Of a DNA stretch of 64,000 bases, positions 1 to 7,748 are shown in pieces (positions within the stretch are counted from its first letter, which is position 1; the number at the start of each line of letters is the position of its first letter). Position numbers and translations under genes: made by a program. This DNA is from Verrucomicrobiaceae bacterium (GTDB taxonomy: Bacteria; Verrucomicrobiota; Verrucomicrobiia; Verrucomicrobiales; Verrucomicrobiaceae). Under the pieces are notes generated by a model, which saw only the letters and a list, made by a program, of their open reading frames with translations, was not told the DNA's origin and searched no databases. The stretch covers positions 1 through 64,000 of the forward strand of contig JAIBCL010000024.1 in the NCBI GenBank assembly GCA_019694165.1, written 5' to 3'.

Positions 1-35
1 AGGAGGGCCGGAAGTGAGTCTGATTCCGAGAACGA

Positions 36-130
36 GGGCGAACAAAACGGATGCAGGCAACGGCTCGAATGGCATCTGTCGTGTCATCGACGCTTCCCGC
101 TCGCCGTCGCCTGATCCGAGACGTTCGCCC
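36..130 (+). repeat. attC-like element 1 (upstream of the first cassette gene)
   Basis: The element is bounded by an exact 8-bp inverted pair, GGGCGAAC at 36-43 and GTTCGCCC at 123-130. These sit where the R'' and R' core boxes of an integron attC site would be. The core departs from the canonical GTTRRRY at one base. The interior (about 44-122) is nearly identical to the element at 2497-2584, with about seven differences over 87 bases by eye. After the core comes a leader, CCAACCAACAGCGTC, that recurs ahead of the next two genes. No integrase is in the window, so this is an inference from structure and repetition. Confidence 0.55.
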
Positions 131-177
131 AACCAACAGCGTCACCTTCACGGCACAAAACTCAACCCTCATTCAAC

Positions 178-804
178 ATGAAGCAGCACCTAGCGAGTCT
201 TTTGGCAGCTCCAATTTTTTTGGTCAGCTGCGTTTCACAGCTACCCAAGAACGCTATCACAGTTGACCGACTGTCGCAGCTTGAGAGATCACCGACGCTA
301 TCCGCCCGATCTATTGAGATCAGCATCAGTCTTCACGAGAATGACAAGGTCACTGCCATGCCTTCAGTGATCACTATGGTCGGCCAACCAGCGAAGACTG
401 TTGTGGAGAGAGAGTTCATTTACCCCACGAAGTTCGATCTAGCTGCCAGCACCCCGCCCAAAGGAGACAAGAGTTTTCCCGTAACCCCCAGCACACCTAC
501 AGCTTTCGAGATGAGAGCGCTTGGCCCGCAGATTGAGATCACACCTCGCATTCGCGGCCCTTTCATTGAGCTTACCGGCAAGTTCACTCGCACGAGTCAT
601 AGCGGTTTTGGTCGGGGAGCGGGAGAGGCGTTTTCTCCCATTGTTGACTCGACTGGACGGATACTACTCACAGAGAACAAAGTTCCATTGCCCCACTTTA
701 CCACAGAGGAGTTTCGGGTTCACGCAGTCGGCTTACCCGGCACTGAGCAGGTCATTACTTTCGAGGGACTTCAGCTTCACTTCACATGCAGAGTCGTCCG
801 CTAG
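178..804 (+). CDS. Small lipoprotein with a secretin-like (GspD C-terminal) segment
   Basis: This 208-residue exported protein has a basic N-terminus, a hydrophobic stretch and a lipobox-like LVSC, so lipidation at Cys18 is likely. Residues 65-150 resemble the lineage-specific secretin homology domain seen in Verrucomicrobia: a Gly-Gln-x-Ala stretch, then EREFIYPTKFD, then a TPTAFEMR segment followed by IEITPRI. In full secretins this motif belongs to the pore-forming domain, but here the N0/N1 modules are missing and the protein is far too short to form a pore alone. It sits between two attC-like elements on the same strand, consistent with a gene cassette. The function is unknown; a pilotin-like or secretin-derived envelope role is possible. 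Confidence 0.7.
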   Translation: MKQHLASLLAAPIFLVSCVSQLPKNAITVDRLSQLERSPTLSARSIEISISLHENDKVTAMPSVITMVGQPAKTVVEREFIYPTKFDLAASTPPKGDKSFPVTPSTPTAFEMRALGPQIEITPRIRGPFIELTGKFTRTSHSGFGRGAGEAFSPIVDSTGRILLTENKVPLPHFTTEEFRVHAVGLPGTEQVITFEGLQLHFTCRVVR

Positions 805-810
805 AACCAA

Positions 811-1002
811 GGGCGAACAAGGCGCTGCACCCAACAGCGGGGGCTGCTGTGTCGGCGATGACTTCCCGTAGCTCGACCGCAGGTGTCACACATCCTGCTG
901 CCAACCCCCTCCGCCCCCAGCAGGATGTGCGCCACCTGCTAGCTTTCACCCGTTTCAACGTCTTCCCCCGCCCCCGCTGTGGGTGAGCTTGGACGTTCGG
1001 CC
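811..1002 (+). repeat. attC-like element 2
   Basis: It begins seven bases after the stop codon of the preceding gene with GGGCGAAC (811-818) followed by AAGGCGCTGCA, wording typical of the left half of many attC sites. It ends with GTGAGCTTGGAC and the core GTTCGGCC (995-1002), typical of the right half. About 60 bases of its left part (from GGGGCTGCTGTGTCGG) match the element at 1617-1845. At 192 bp it is longer than most attC sites (usually about 57-141 bp). It is followed by CAACTAACAGCGTC and, about 20 bases after the core, by the next start codon. Confidence 0.6.
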
Positions 1003-1022
1003 AACTAACAGCGTCCCTCGCC

Positions 1023-1592
1023 ATGACCCACATGCTACGCACAGCAACAGTGATACTCGCCGCACTCCTGACCAGATCGATTGCAGCCGACCCACCCAAG
1101 GAGCTAACCAGCCTAAAGGACTCCTACATCAAGGCTAGATCAAAGGCGGTCGCGCCGATTGAGAAGAAGTATCTTGAGGCATTGATTGCCATGAAGACCA
1201 AGTTCACGAAGGCTGGAGACTTGGATGCAGCGCTTTTTGTTGATTCGGAGATCAGGGCACTTCAGCCCTCAACTGACAGCTCCACAACAACAGCTCCAAC
1301 GACGACTCGCTCCGATTCCACGAACTCCAAACAACTACGATTGACCAAGGAACTGAGCGGAACGTCTTGGGACTGCGATACTTGGAAGGCTACTATGACC
1401 ATGAATGCAGACGGGACAGTTACTTTCTCTGGCCCTAAGGGATCGATGACCAACTGGAAGATCACAAAAACGGGAAAGCTGGCGCTTTCCCAAGACGGAA
1501 CAAACTTTAGAGAGTTCGATCTCGCTAAGGACAACATGTCTTTTGAGGCATTCTTCGGAGGTGCCCTGGACTGGAAGCGCAAGAAGCCATGA
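1023..1592 (+). CDS. Exported protein with a coiled N-terminal segment and lipocalin-like C-terminus
   Basis: This 189-residue protein has a signal peptide (cleavage near Ala22). A helical segment follows at about 28-85, with the pattern LTSLKDSYIKA and, further on, AGDLDAALFVDSEIRAL. That pattern recurs in many exported proteins of Verrucomicrobia and Planctomycetes. A Ser/Thr-rich linker leads to a C-terminal beta-rich part (about 112-185: GTSWDC, ADGTVTF, NWKITKTGKLAL) that resembles small lipocalin-like or META-like domains. It shares the N-terminal half with the next gene, so the two are diverged paralogues. It lies between two attC-like elements, a cassette-like arrangement. Function unknown. 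Confidence 0.75.
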   Translation: MTHMLRTATVILAALLTRSIAADPPKELTSLKDSYIKARSKAVAPIEKKYLEALIAMKTKFTKAGDLDAALFVDSEIRALQPSTDSSTTTAPTTTRSDSTNSKQLRLTKELSGTSWDCDTWKATMTMNADGTVTFSGPKGSMTNWKITKTGKLALSQDGTNFREFDLAKDNMSFEAFFGGALDWKRKKP

Positions 1593-1616
1593 CCGGCACC
1601 CACTATCTACGAACGA

Positions 1617-1845
1617 GGCCGAACCATGAGCGGCAGGCAACCGCTGGGGCTGCTGTGTCGGACATGGCTTTTCGTAGCCCGACCGCACTTGGCACGGCGG
1701 CTGCGTTATTGCCGTCTCCACGCTTTGCCGTAGTTCGTCAGTCCACCCTTTCGTTTGAGCTTGCACCCGCCGCGCCAAGTGCTCGCTTTACCCTCGTTCA
1801 ACCCGCCACCCCGCCCCAGCGGGGCCTGCGCTAGGTCGTTCGGCC
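1617..1845 (+). repeat. attC-like element 3
   Basis: It starts 25 bases after the stop codon at 1592. It is bounded by an exact 8-bp inverted repeat, GGCCGAAC (1617-1624) and GTTCGGCC (1838-1845). The segment GGGGCTGCTGTGTCGG with its downstream TTCGTAGCCCGACCGCA matches the same part of the element at 811-1002. The core is followed by CAATCAACAGCGTCC and then the start codon at 1865. At 229 bp it is unusually long for attC. Confidence 0.55.
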
Positions 1846-1864
1846 AATCAACAGCGTCCATTCC

Positions 1865-2485
1865 ATGAACCACGCCAAGCTCAACATACTTTTAGCCTTA
1901 GTGCTGTCATCGGTTCAGGCGCAGGAGCCTGACCGCCTTCGTTCGTTAAGAGACTCCTATAGATCAGCGGTTGAGCGCACCACTGCCCCGCTCACGAATA
2001 CCTATTTGACCGAGCTTGAGAAGTTGAAGACCGACCTCACCAAGAAGGGCGATCTCCAAGGAGCTTTGGCAGTTGATTCCGAGATCAAAGCTCTTTCCTC
2101 TACCGCAAAGCCGGAAGAGAGCAATGGCCCAACACCCAGCAAGGATGGTAAACACGTCAGCTTGGCTGCCAGGAAAGCCATCGAGAGGCGATTCGTGGGA
2201 AGGATGTGGGCTCAAGCCATGGACCTCAACGACGTTCGGCGTCCCTTCCTCTATTTCCGCGCCGATGGCAGCGTGACTCGCCGTGTCGCTGACAAAGGAT
2301 TAGCCCACGGAAAGTGGATTATGAACGACGACGGGATTGTTGAGGTGCAGAAGATTGGTGGGCGCACCTCCTGGGTAAGTTTCGACTCCGAGACTACAGC
2401 TTCCATGTTTATGGAGCGTGGAAAGGACGCGAAACCTATACCCTACGCTGTAGCACCTGATGAACCAGACCCAGGCAAACCCTAA
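1865..2485 (+). CDS. Exported paralogue of the preceding cassette gene
   Basis: A protein of 206 residues with a signal peptide (cleavage near Ala20). The same helical segment as in the gene at 1023 follows (RLRSLRDSYRSA, then KGDLQGALAVDSEIKALS). The C-terminal half differs: RRFVGRMWAQA, FLYFRADGSVTRR, HGKWIMNDDGIVEV. This is a beta-rich pattern of the type seen in lipocalin-like domains that measure deviation from a template strand pattern. Conserved front and diverged back suggests domain shuffling or duplication inside the cassette array. Function unknown. Confidence 0.75.
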   Translation: MNHAKLNILLALVLSSVQAQEPDRLRSLRDSYRSAVERTTAPLTNTYLTELEKLKTDLTKKGDLQGALAVDSEIKALSSTAKPEESNGPTPSKDGKHVSLAARKAIERRFVGRMWAQAMDLNDVRRPFLYFRADGSVTRRVADKGLAHGKWIMNDDGIVEVQKIGGRTSWVSFDSETTASMFMERGKDAKPIPYAVAPDEPDPGKP

Positions 2486-2496
2486 CACCCGAACAA

Positions 2497-2584
2497 GGCC
2501 GAACAAAACGGATGCAGGCAACGGCTCGAAGGCTATCTGTCGTGTCATCAACGCCTCCCGCTCGCCGTCGCCTGATCCGGGACG
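2497..2584 (+). repeat. Truncated attC-like element 4
   Basis: GGCCGAAC (2497-2504) opens a copy of the element at 36-130. Similarity runs through CTGATCCGGGACG and stops exactly at G2584, the base that corresponds to G123 of GTTCGCCC in the first copy. Integron recombination cuts between the G and TT of this core, so the break falls at the expected crossover position. The sequence after it (GCGGAGAATC) is unrelated to the other elements. This is taken as the right boundary of the cassette array. Confidence 0.5.
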
Positions 2585-2702
2585 GCGGAGAATCATGCGA
2601 GGAGCGGCCGGGTGGTGGCCGCGACGGCGGCAGGCGATTCGATGACAATATCGGCATGTTCTTGGTTGACCGATGCCGGGGCTTCGTGGCGTTATGGGCG
2701 GC

Positions 2703-3911
2703 ATGAACTCTCAAACAAGACGGCATTTCATCGGGCAGGCGGGCATGGCGGCGGTTTCGACGATCAGCGCGCGGACGGCTCTTGGCTCGGAGGCGAACTC
2801 GAGATTGAAAGTGGGACTCATCGGCTGCGGTCAGCGGGGCACGATGATAGCGAAGCTGTTTCGCGAGAACGGCTACTGCGAGATCGCGGGCGCGGCAGAC
2901 TATTTCCACGAACACGCGGCGGATGTGGCGAAGGAGCATCAGCTTGGCGATGACCGGGTGTTCTCCGGGCTTCAGTGCGCGGAGAAGATGATCGCAAAGG
3001 GGGGCATCGATGCGGTGGCGATCATCAGCCCTCCGTATTTCCATCCGATGCAGGCGAAGGCGGCGGTGGATGCGGGGCTGAATGTTTATCTGGCGAAGCC
3101 CGTCGCCGTGGATGTGCCGGGCTGCATGAGCGTGAAGGAAACAGCGGCGCGGGCGAAGGCGAAGGGGCTGATTTTCCTGATCGACTTCCAGACGCGGACG
3201 AATGAGTTCTTCGTGGAGGCGATGCGCCGCGTGCACGACGGGGCGCTGGGCGAGATCGGCCACGGTGAGGCTCTTTATCACGCGGGCCGCCTGAAACCAA
3301 AGACGGATGAGCGGACGCCGGAAGGCCGGCTGCTGAACTGGGTCTTCGACAAGAAGCTCAGCGGCGACATCATCGTGGAGCAGAACATCCACACGCTGGA
3401 TGTGATGAACTGGGCGATGCAGCATGTGCCGCCGCTGCGTGTATGCGGCATGGCGGCGAGAAAAGTGCGCGTCGATGTCGGCGACAATAACGACACGTAC
3501 TCGCTCGTGTATGAGTATCCGCGGAACGTCGGCATCACGTTCAGCTCCCGGCAGTTCGATGTGCCAGGCGGAGCGCCGGGTGGCATCATGAACCGGATGT
3601 TTGGCTCGAAGGGCAGCCTGCACACGGAGTACGGGGGTGACACGATGATCCGCGGCGGTGCGGCGAACTTTTATCGCGGCGGGAAGTCGCCGGGCATCTA
3701 CAAAGAGGGCATCATCGCAAACATAGGCACGTTTCAGAAGTCCATCGCGGCGGCGGACAAGTCGAATCCGACGGTGGAGCCGAGCGTGCTGAGCAATCTG
3801 ATCGCCATTTTCGGCCGCATGGCGGCGGAGAAGGGAGCGCCGATGACTTGGGACGAACTGATTGCGAGCAAGGCGGTGATGCAGCCAGATCTGGAAGGGC
3901 TGAAGGGGTAG
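2703..3911 (+). CDS. Gfo/Idh/MocA-family oxidoreductase, Tat-exported
   Basis: A 402-residue NAD(P)-dependent sugar oxidoreductase-like protein. The start at 2703 puts a twin-arginine motif (TRRHFIGQAG) at the N-terminus, so export by the Tat route is likely. An upstream ATG at 2673 would place extra residues ahead of the motif. A Rossmann motif, KVGLIGCGQRGTMIA, comes at about 36-50. LAKPVAVDV at about 132 is the family's EKP-like motif with the lysine kept. The C-terminal half is the family's alpha/beta substrate domain, with DVMNWAMQHVPP as a recognisable stretch. Exported members of this family are common in Verrucomicrobia and Planctomycetes and act on sugars or sugar derivatives; the substrate cannot be read here. 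It stands alone on the + strand just right of the cassette array. Confidence 0.88.
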   Translation: MNSQTRRHFIGQAGMAAVSTISARTALGSEANSRLKVGLIGCGQRGTMIAKLFRENGYCEIAGAADYFHEHAADVAKEHQLGDDRVFSGLQCAEKMIAKGGIDAVAIISPPYFHPMQAKAAVDAGLNVYLAKPVAVDVPGCMSVKETAARAKAKGLIFLIDFQTRTNEFFVEAMRRVHDGALGEIGHGEALYHAGRLKPKTDERTPEGRLLNWVFDKKLSGDIIVEQNIHTLDVMNWAMQHVPPLRVCGMAARKVRVDVGDNNDTYSLVYEYPRNVGITFSSRQFDVPGGAPGGIMNRMFGSKGSLHTEYGGDTMIRGGAANFYRGGKSPGIYKEGIIANIGTFQKSIAAADKSNPTVEPSVLSNLIAIFGRMAAEKGAPMTWDELIASKAVMQPDLEGLKG

Positions 3912-4015
3912 GGGATGGTGACGTGAGCGCCTGGGGGAGTGCTCTGTGTTCGGTGTTTGGATGAGGGTACTTGGATCGTTGGGGGGAGCTTTTTGCGGGC
4001 GCATGTCTTCGGTGT

Positions 4016-4609
4016 TCAGTCCGCTGCGTGCTTGTGGGGGCCGGGTGATTCGGTCTGTTCGCCGATGCTTGTGCTGCTGCTGGCAATGGCCTTGTGCTTC
4101 GCGTTTTCTGGCGGCCGGCCTTGCCAGCGGATGTTGAGCTTGGCACCGAAATTTCCGCGCTGCCGCCAGCCGATGTAGGTGGAGATGTGGCGGTCGTGGT
4201 AGGAGGCGAAGGGGAAGAACAGGCAGTGCCAGCGACTGACGGCGAAGTTCATGCCGCCGCCGGGGCGGAAGACATCGTCGGGATACAGGCCGGTGCGGGT
4301 GGTCTTCTTGTCGGCGATGCCGATGACGTAGAAGGCGAAGTTGTGGAAGGGATTGCGCCACTGGTACTTGCGGGCGCGGCGGGGGTCGGCGGGCTTGTAG
4401 TCGGGTGGCGGCTCGGGGCAGTCCACGTTGCCAGCCCACCAGAGCGGATTCCATTTCTGCATCTTCGGCGGAGGGAGGTTCACCTTGACGGTCTGCTTGC
4501 CGCCGGGCGTGTGCTTGAGCACTTTGGCCGTCCACCGCGGCTCGCGCACCACCGTGCTGCACGAGCTGGCTGCGAGGGCGATGGCGAATGCGGCGAGGCA
4601 GCGATGCAT
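4016..4609 (-). CDS. Hypothetical lipoprotein
   Basis: A 197-residue protein with a lipoprotein signal (hydrophobic stretch ending SSCST, Cys17). The mature part is rich in Trp and aromatic residues (KWNPLWWAGNVDCPEPPPDY; HISTYIGWRQRGNFGAKLNI), suggesting a small beta-rich outer-membrane-associated protein. The tail (about 165-197) is polar and low in complexity. I do not recognise a family. It faces the oxidoreductase gene with a gap of about 100 bp and has no operon partner. Confidence 0.65.
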   Translation of the reverse strand: MHRCLAAFAIALAASSCSTVVREPRWTAKVLKHTPGGKQTVKVNLPPPKMQKWNPLWWAGNVDCPEPPPDYKPADPRRARKYQWRNPFHNFAFYVIGIADKKTTRTGLYPDDVFRPGGGMNFAVSRWHCLFFPFASYHDRHISTYIGWRQRGNFGAKLNIRWQGRPPENAKHKAIASSSTSIGEQTESPGPHKHAAD

Positions 4610-4670
4610 GTGGGGATGATGAACATGACAAGCTGCTCTGGCAATGCGCGATGACTCCGGGATGCCTGAC

Positions 4671-4832
4671 AGGCTGCTGAAAAATGCATGTGTCGCATCT
4701 TCGGGCGGGGCGGCACAGCCTGCTGCGTTGGGCGCTTTGCCGTCATCACCTGGATGGCGGCTGCACCACCCGTCTTGCAGTCCGTGCCGCCGCGCTCCGA
4801 ATCTGCGTCCGCAGACCCTTTTTCAGCAACCT
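4671..4832. repeat. MITE-like element with inverted terminal repeats
   Basis: The 346-bp gap between the lipoprotein start (4609) and tolQ holds no convincing gene. Inside it, AGGCTGCTGAAAAA (4671-4684) and its near-perfect inverse TTTTTCAGCAACCT (4819-4832, one mismatch) bound a 162-bp segment without coding potential. Termini of the form CTGCTGAAAAA are found on many short non-autonomous intergenic elements. No target duplication was evident by eye. The rest of the gap (4833-4982) probably holds the promoter of the tol operon, but I could not assign boxes with confidence. Confidence 0.45.
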
Positions 4833-4982
4833 GCCAAGGTGCCGCGGATGGGCAGGCCGGAGAAGAGGAAAGGGTGGGAAGCAGTCGGAAGTGTCGGGCC
4901 GTGAGCGGCTGCGGTTGCCATTTTTAATCAGGACAAGCGAACAAAAGCCGCTAGGATGCGCGCGCACGTTTCCGCCGCACGC

Positions 4983-5861
4983 ATGAGTTCAGCCGCCGCC
5001 AGCCCGATCCTCGCCTCAGGACTGATGTTTGGTTTCGCGCACGCCAGCACGCCGGTGCTGGTGGTCTGCGGCGTGTTGGTGGCGCTCTCGGCGGTGTGCT
5101 GGACGCTGATGCTCTCGAAGCTCTGGATGCTCTCGTGCGCGAAGCGGGAGGACCGGGCCTTCCGCGCCGCCTACAACCACAGTCCGCATCCCCTGGCGAT
5201 CTACCAGATGCGGAAGCATCACGCGCGTGCGCCGCTGTATCACATCTACCATGCGGCGGGCCGTGAGCTGGCGTTTCATCTTCTGGGCACGGATGAGCCT
5301 GACTCCACCTTCGCCAGCCGCCTGCACAGCGCCGGGCGGATCATGCCCACCCAAATGGGCGCAGTGGCGAAGGCCATGGAGCGTGCCGCGGTCGAGGCCA
5401 GAGTGCGGCTGGAGTCGCGCCTGCCGGCGGCGGCCGCGATACTGACCGCCGCGCCTTTCCTCGGCGTGCTCGGCACAGCTTGGGGCGTGATGGAGGTGCT
5501 CGTCGCAGCATCCGGGGCGGTCGAGCCGGTGACGCTGCAAAGCCTCGCCCCCGGCCTTTGTGCCGCGCTGCTGCCGACGGTGGCCGGGTTGCTCGTGGTG
5601 CTGCCGGGCTTGTTCGCACACCGCTATCTCATCGCCCGCATCCGCGCGCTGCAGGTGCGGCATGAGCACTTCGCCAGTGAGTTCGCGTCGGTGCTCCAAC
5701 GGTATTTCGTCGATCACCGTCCGACGGCTGACGAGCTGCCGAGCATCGGCTCGCTCGTGACGCCGAACATGCCGGCGTTTGGCAAGCCTGCGGCGGCGAT
5801 GCCGTCATCGCCGTCTCCGCCTCCGCGAGTGGCGCGGGAAATGGTCGCCGCCGACACATGA
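4983..5861 (+). CDS. tolQ: TolQ/ExbB/MotA-family proton-channel subunit
   Basis: A 292-residue inner-membrane protein of the TolQ/ExbB/MotA family, which uses the proton gradient to energise envelope proteins. An ATG at 4956 would add nine residues. A first membrane segment lies near residues 10-40. A long cytoplasmic stretch follows. Two more segments come next: AAPFLGVLGTAWGVMEVL, the family signature that in TolQ reads aPLLGLLGTVWGI, and LAPGLCAALLPTVAGLLVV. A Pro/Ser-rich tail (about 255-292) is extra. Its stop overlaps the next start (ATGA at 5858-5861). Followed by tolR/A-like, tolB and pal genes, so TolQ rather than ExbB or MotA. Confidence 0.88.
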   Translation: MSSAAASPILASGLMFGFAHASTPVLVVCGVLVALSAVCWTLMLSKLWMLSCAKREDRAFRAAYNHSPHPLAIYQMRKHHARAPLYHIYHAAGRELAFHLLGTDEPDSTFASRLHSAGRIMPTQMGAVAKAMERAAVEARVRLESRLPAAAAILTAAPFLGVLGTAWGVMEVLVAASGAVEPVTLQSLAPGLCAALLPTVAGLLVVLPGLFAHRYLIARIRALQVRHEHFASEFASVLQRYFVDHRPTADELPSIGSLVTPNMPAFGKPAAAMPSSPSPPPRVAREMVAADT

Positions 5862-6562
5862 AGCAGCACCAGGAGTCCTCGCCCGCCCTCGGCATCAGCG
5901 TGCGGCCGCTGCTGGAATCCCTCGCCTTGCTGATGCCCGTGCTCGTCGTGGTGATGATCGCGCTCGTCGCGGCGGTGCCGCCGACAGCGAGTGCGCCACC
6001 TTCGCTGAACGTGCGCGAGTCTCCGGTGCTTGCTGCCTCCGCGTCCACACCTACTGCGACGCCGGCAACGGAATCGCTTCAGCCGGTGCCGCCATCGCTG
6101 GTCGAGACTCCGCCTTCGGCACCGCTCGCTTCCACAACTGCGCAGCCATCGGGGCCGAAGTCGAAGATCACGAGCGCGGCGATCGTGCCCGCGCCGTCCG
6201 CCCCGCCAACTGCGACTGACGCCGCGCCCGCCGACGGCCAGCCGGTGCAGATCGTCCCCACGACGGATGAGAACGACGTCAGAATGAAACCGGTGAATGA
6301 CGCACTCATCGAGGCATTCATGCAAAACTGGGCCGCGCCGGCCGGCGTGCCTGCCGGCCGGGCGGTTCGGTTGGAAGTGGTGGTCATGCGCGACGGCAGC
6401 TTGAAGAGCTACCTGCTCGAGTCGCCCTCCGGCCACTCGCAGCTCGACATGTCCGTGCTGCGAGCCGCCGGGCTGGTGAAGCGCCTCCCGCTGGCGTTGC
6501 CCGCCGAGTTTTCTGGCGACAGCCACATGGTCCACATGCAATTTCGCCCGCCCGTGAAATGA
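5858..6562 (+). CDS. TolR/TolA-like hybrid envelope protein
   Basis: A 234-residue protein with one N-terminal membrane segment (about 12-38), a Pro/Ala/Ser-rich periplasmic linker (about 39-130) and a C-terminal TonB/TolA-type domain (about 145-234: RLEVVVMRDGSLKSYLLE, SGHSQLDMSVLRAAGL, MVHMQFRPP). The membrane segment, SVRPLLESLALLMPVL, parallels the TolR/ExbD segment PLLDVLLVLL, with Glu20 in place of the ion-conducting Asp. This suggests that one gene combines the TolR transmembrane helix with a TolA-like reach and C-terminal domain. It lies between tolQ and tolB, overlapping both by ATGA. No separate tolR or tolA is present here. The TolA/TonB part is well supported; the TolR part is an inference. 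Confidence 0.75.
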   Translation: MKQHQESSPALGISVRPLLESLALLMPVLVVVMIALVAAVPPTASAPPSLNVRESPVLAASASTPTATPATESLQPVPPSLVETPPSAPLASTTAQPSGPKSKITSAAIVPAPSAPPTATDAAPADGQPVQIVPTTDENDVRMKPVNDALIEAFMQNWAAPAGVPAGRAVRLEVVVMRDGSLKSYLLESPSGHSQLDMSVLRAAGLVKRLPLALPAEFSGDSHMVHMQFRPPVK

Positions 6563-7743
6563 GATTTCCGCCGCCTGCACTGTTCACCATCATCGTTCTG
6601 TCGTGCGCGTCACACGCGAATGCGGGCGGTTGGTCGTGGAAGTTCTGGCGGAAGCCCGTCGTCGCGGTGAAGCAGGCGCCGCGCGTGCGCCTGGCCGCAC
6701 TGACCGGGGCGACAGGAACGAGCGCCGAGGCGGGCCTGCGCAAAGAATTGATCCGGGCCGGCGAGGTGCTGCCCGTTGCGGCCGATGACAAGGCGGTGTT
6801 TTCTCTCGGCGGTTCTTCGGTGGGCGGCCGGATCAGTGCGCGGCTCACCGGAGAGAAAGGAAAGGAAATCTTCGAGCGCACCTACGCGGCGCCCGGGCTC
6901 GAAGACAACGTGAAGGCGCTGGCCGATGACGTGATCTACGCCATCACCGGCCAACCCGGTCTGGCCACGAGTCAGATCGCCTTCGTGAGCGACGCTTCGG
7001 GAAAAAAGCAGATTTACCTTTGCAGGGCGGATGGCACCGACGTGCAGCAGGTCACGCACGATCCGCACGGTGCGGTGTCGCCGTCGCTCTCGTATGATGC
7101 CTCCCTCCTCGTGTACACCACGTATCGGAGCGGATTTCCGATGATCCAGATGCTCGATCTGGGCGGTGGACACGAGCGGCTGCTGTCCGACTCGCCCGGC
7201 GGCGGAAGCGGCGCGGCCATCTCGCCGGACGGGCAGCGAGTGGCGATGACGCTGGGCTTCGTGGGCACGCCCGAGATTTTCGTGACGGAAGTGGGCAGTG
7301 GCAGCACGCTGTGCGTGAGCGAGACCACCGGCGTGCCGGGCAGCCCCGCCTGGCATCCCAAGGAGCCGCTCATCATGTTTTCATGCGACAATGGCCGGAG
7401 CCCCACCCTCTGGCTCGCCACCCTGAGGAAGGATGATCGCGCCCGGCCGTGGCCCACGCACCAGTCGTTTTGTACCGATCCGGAGTGGTCGCCTGACGGC
7501 ACGCAGGTGGCCTTCACGGCCAAATCGGGCGGCAGTTTCTGCGTGGTGGTGAAGGACTATCCGTCGGGTGAATCGCATGTGCTCCACCGCGGCGGCGCGC
7601 AGCATCCGACATGGAGCCCGAACGGGCGCTTCATCGCCTACGTCCAGGGCGGAGCGCTCCATGTGCATGACTTGAAGACGCAGGAGCAGCGGCCGCTGCT
7701 GAAGAGCTTCGGCACCATCTCCGAACCGCGCTGGATGCGCTGA
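6559..7743 (+). CDS. tolB: TolB-like periplasmic beta-propeller protein
   Basis: A 394-residue protein with a short signal peptide (cleavage near AlaAsnAla at about 20). An N-terminal alpha/beta domain (about 35-130) is followed by a six-bladed WD40-like (PD40) propeller. Repeats carry the usual TolB wording: IAFVSDASGKKQIYLCRADG, SPSLSYDASLLVYTTYRSG, AAISPDGQRVAMTLG, WSPDGTQVAFTAKSGG, WSPNGRFIAYVQGG. TolB links Pal in the outer membrane to TolA. It overlaps the preceding gene by ATGA and is followed six bases later by a Pal-like gene. Confidence 0.93.
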   Translation: MRFPPPALFTIIVLSCASHANAGGWSWKFWRKPVVAVKQAPRVRLAALTGATGTSAEAGLRKELIRAGEVLPVAADDKAVFSLGGSSVGGRISARLTGEKGKEIFERTYAAPGLEDNVKALADDVIYAITGQPGLATSQIAFVSDASGKKQIYLCRADGTDVQQVTHDPHGAVSPSLSYDASLLVYTTYRSGFPMIQMLDLGGGHERLLSDSPGGGSGAAISPDGQRVAMTLGFVGTPEIFVTEVGSGSTLCVSETTGVPGSPAWHPKEPLIMFSCDNGRSPTLWLATLRKDDRARPWPTHQSFCTDPEWSPDGTQVAFTAKSGGSFCVVVKDYPSGESHVLHRGGAQHPTWSPNGRFIAYVQGGALHVHDLKTQEQRPLLKSFGTISEPRWMR

Positions 7744-7748
7744 ATGCG

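Noticed and set aside
2436..4631. Long minus-strand open frame (731 codons)
   Set aside because: It lies across the oxidoreductase and lipoprotein genes, is Arg/His/Pro-rich without domain pattern, and is explained by high GC in an antisense frame.
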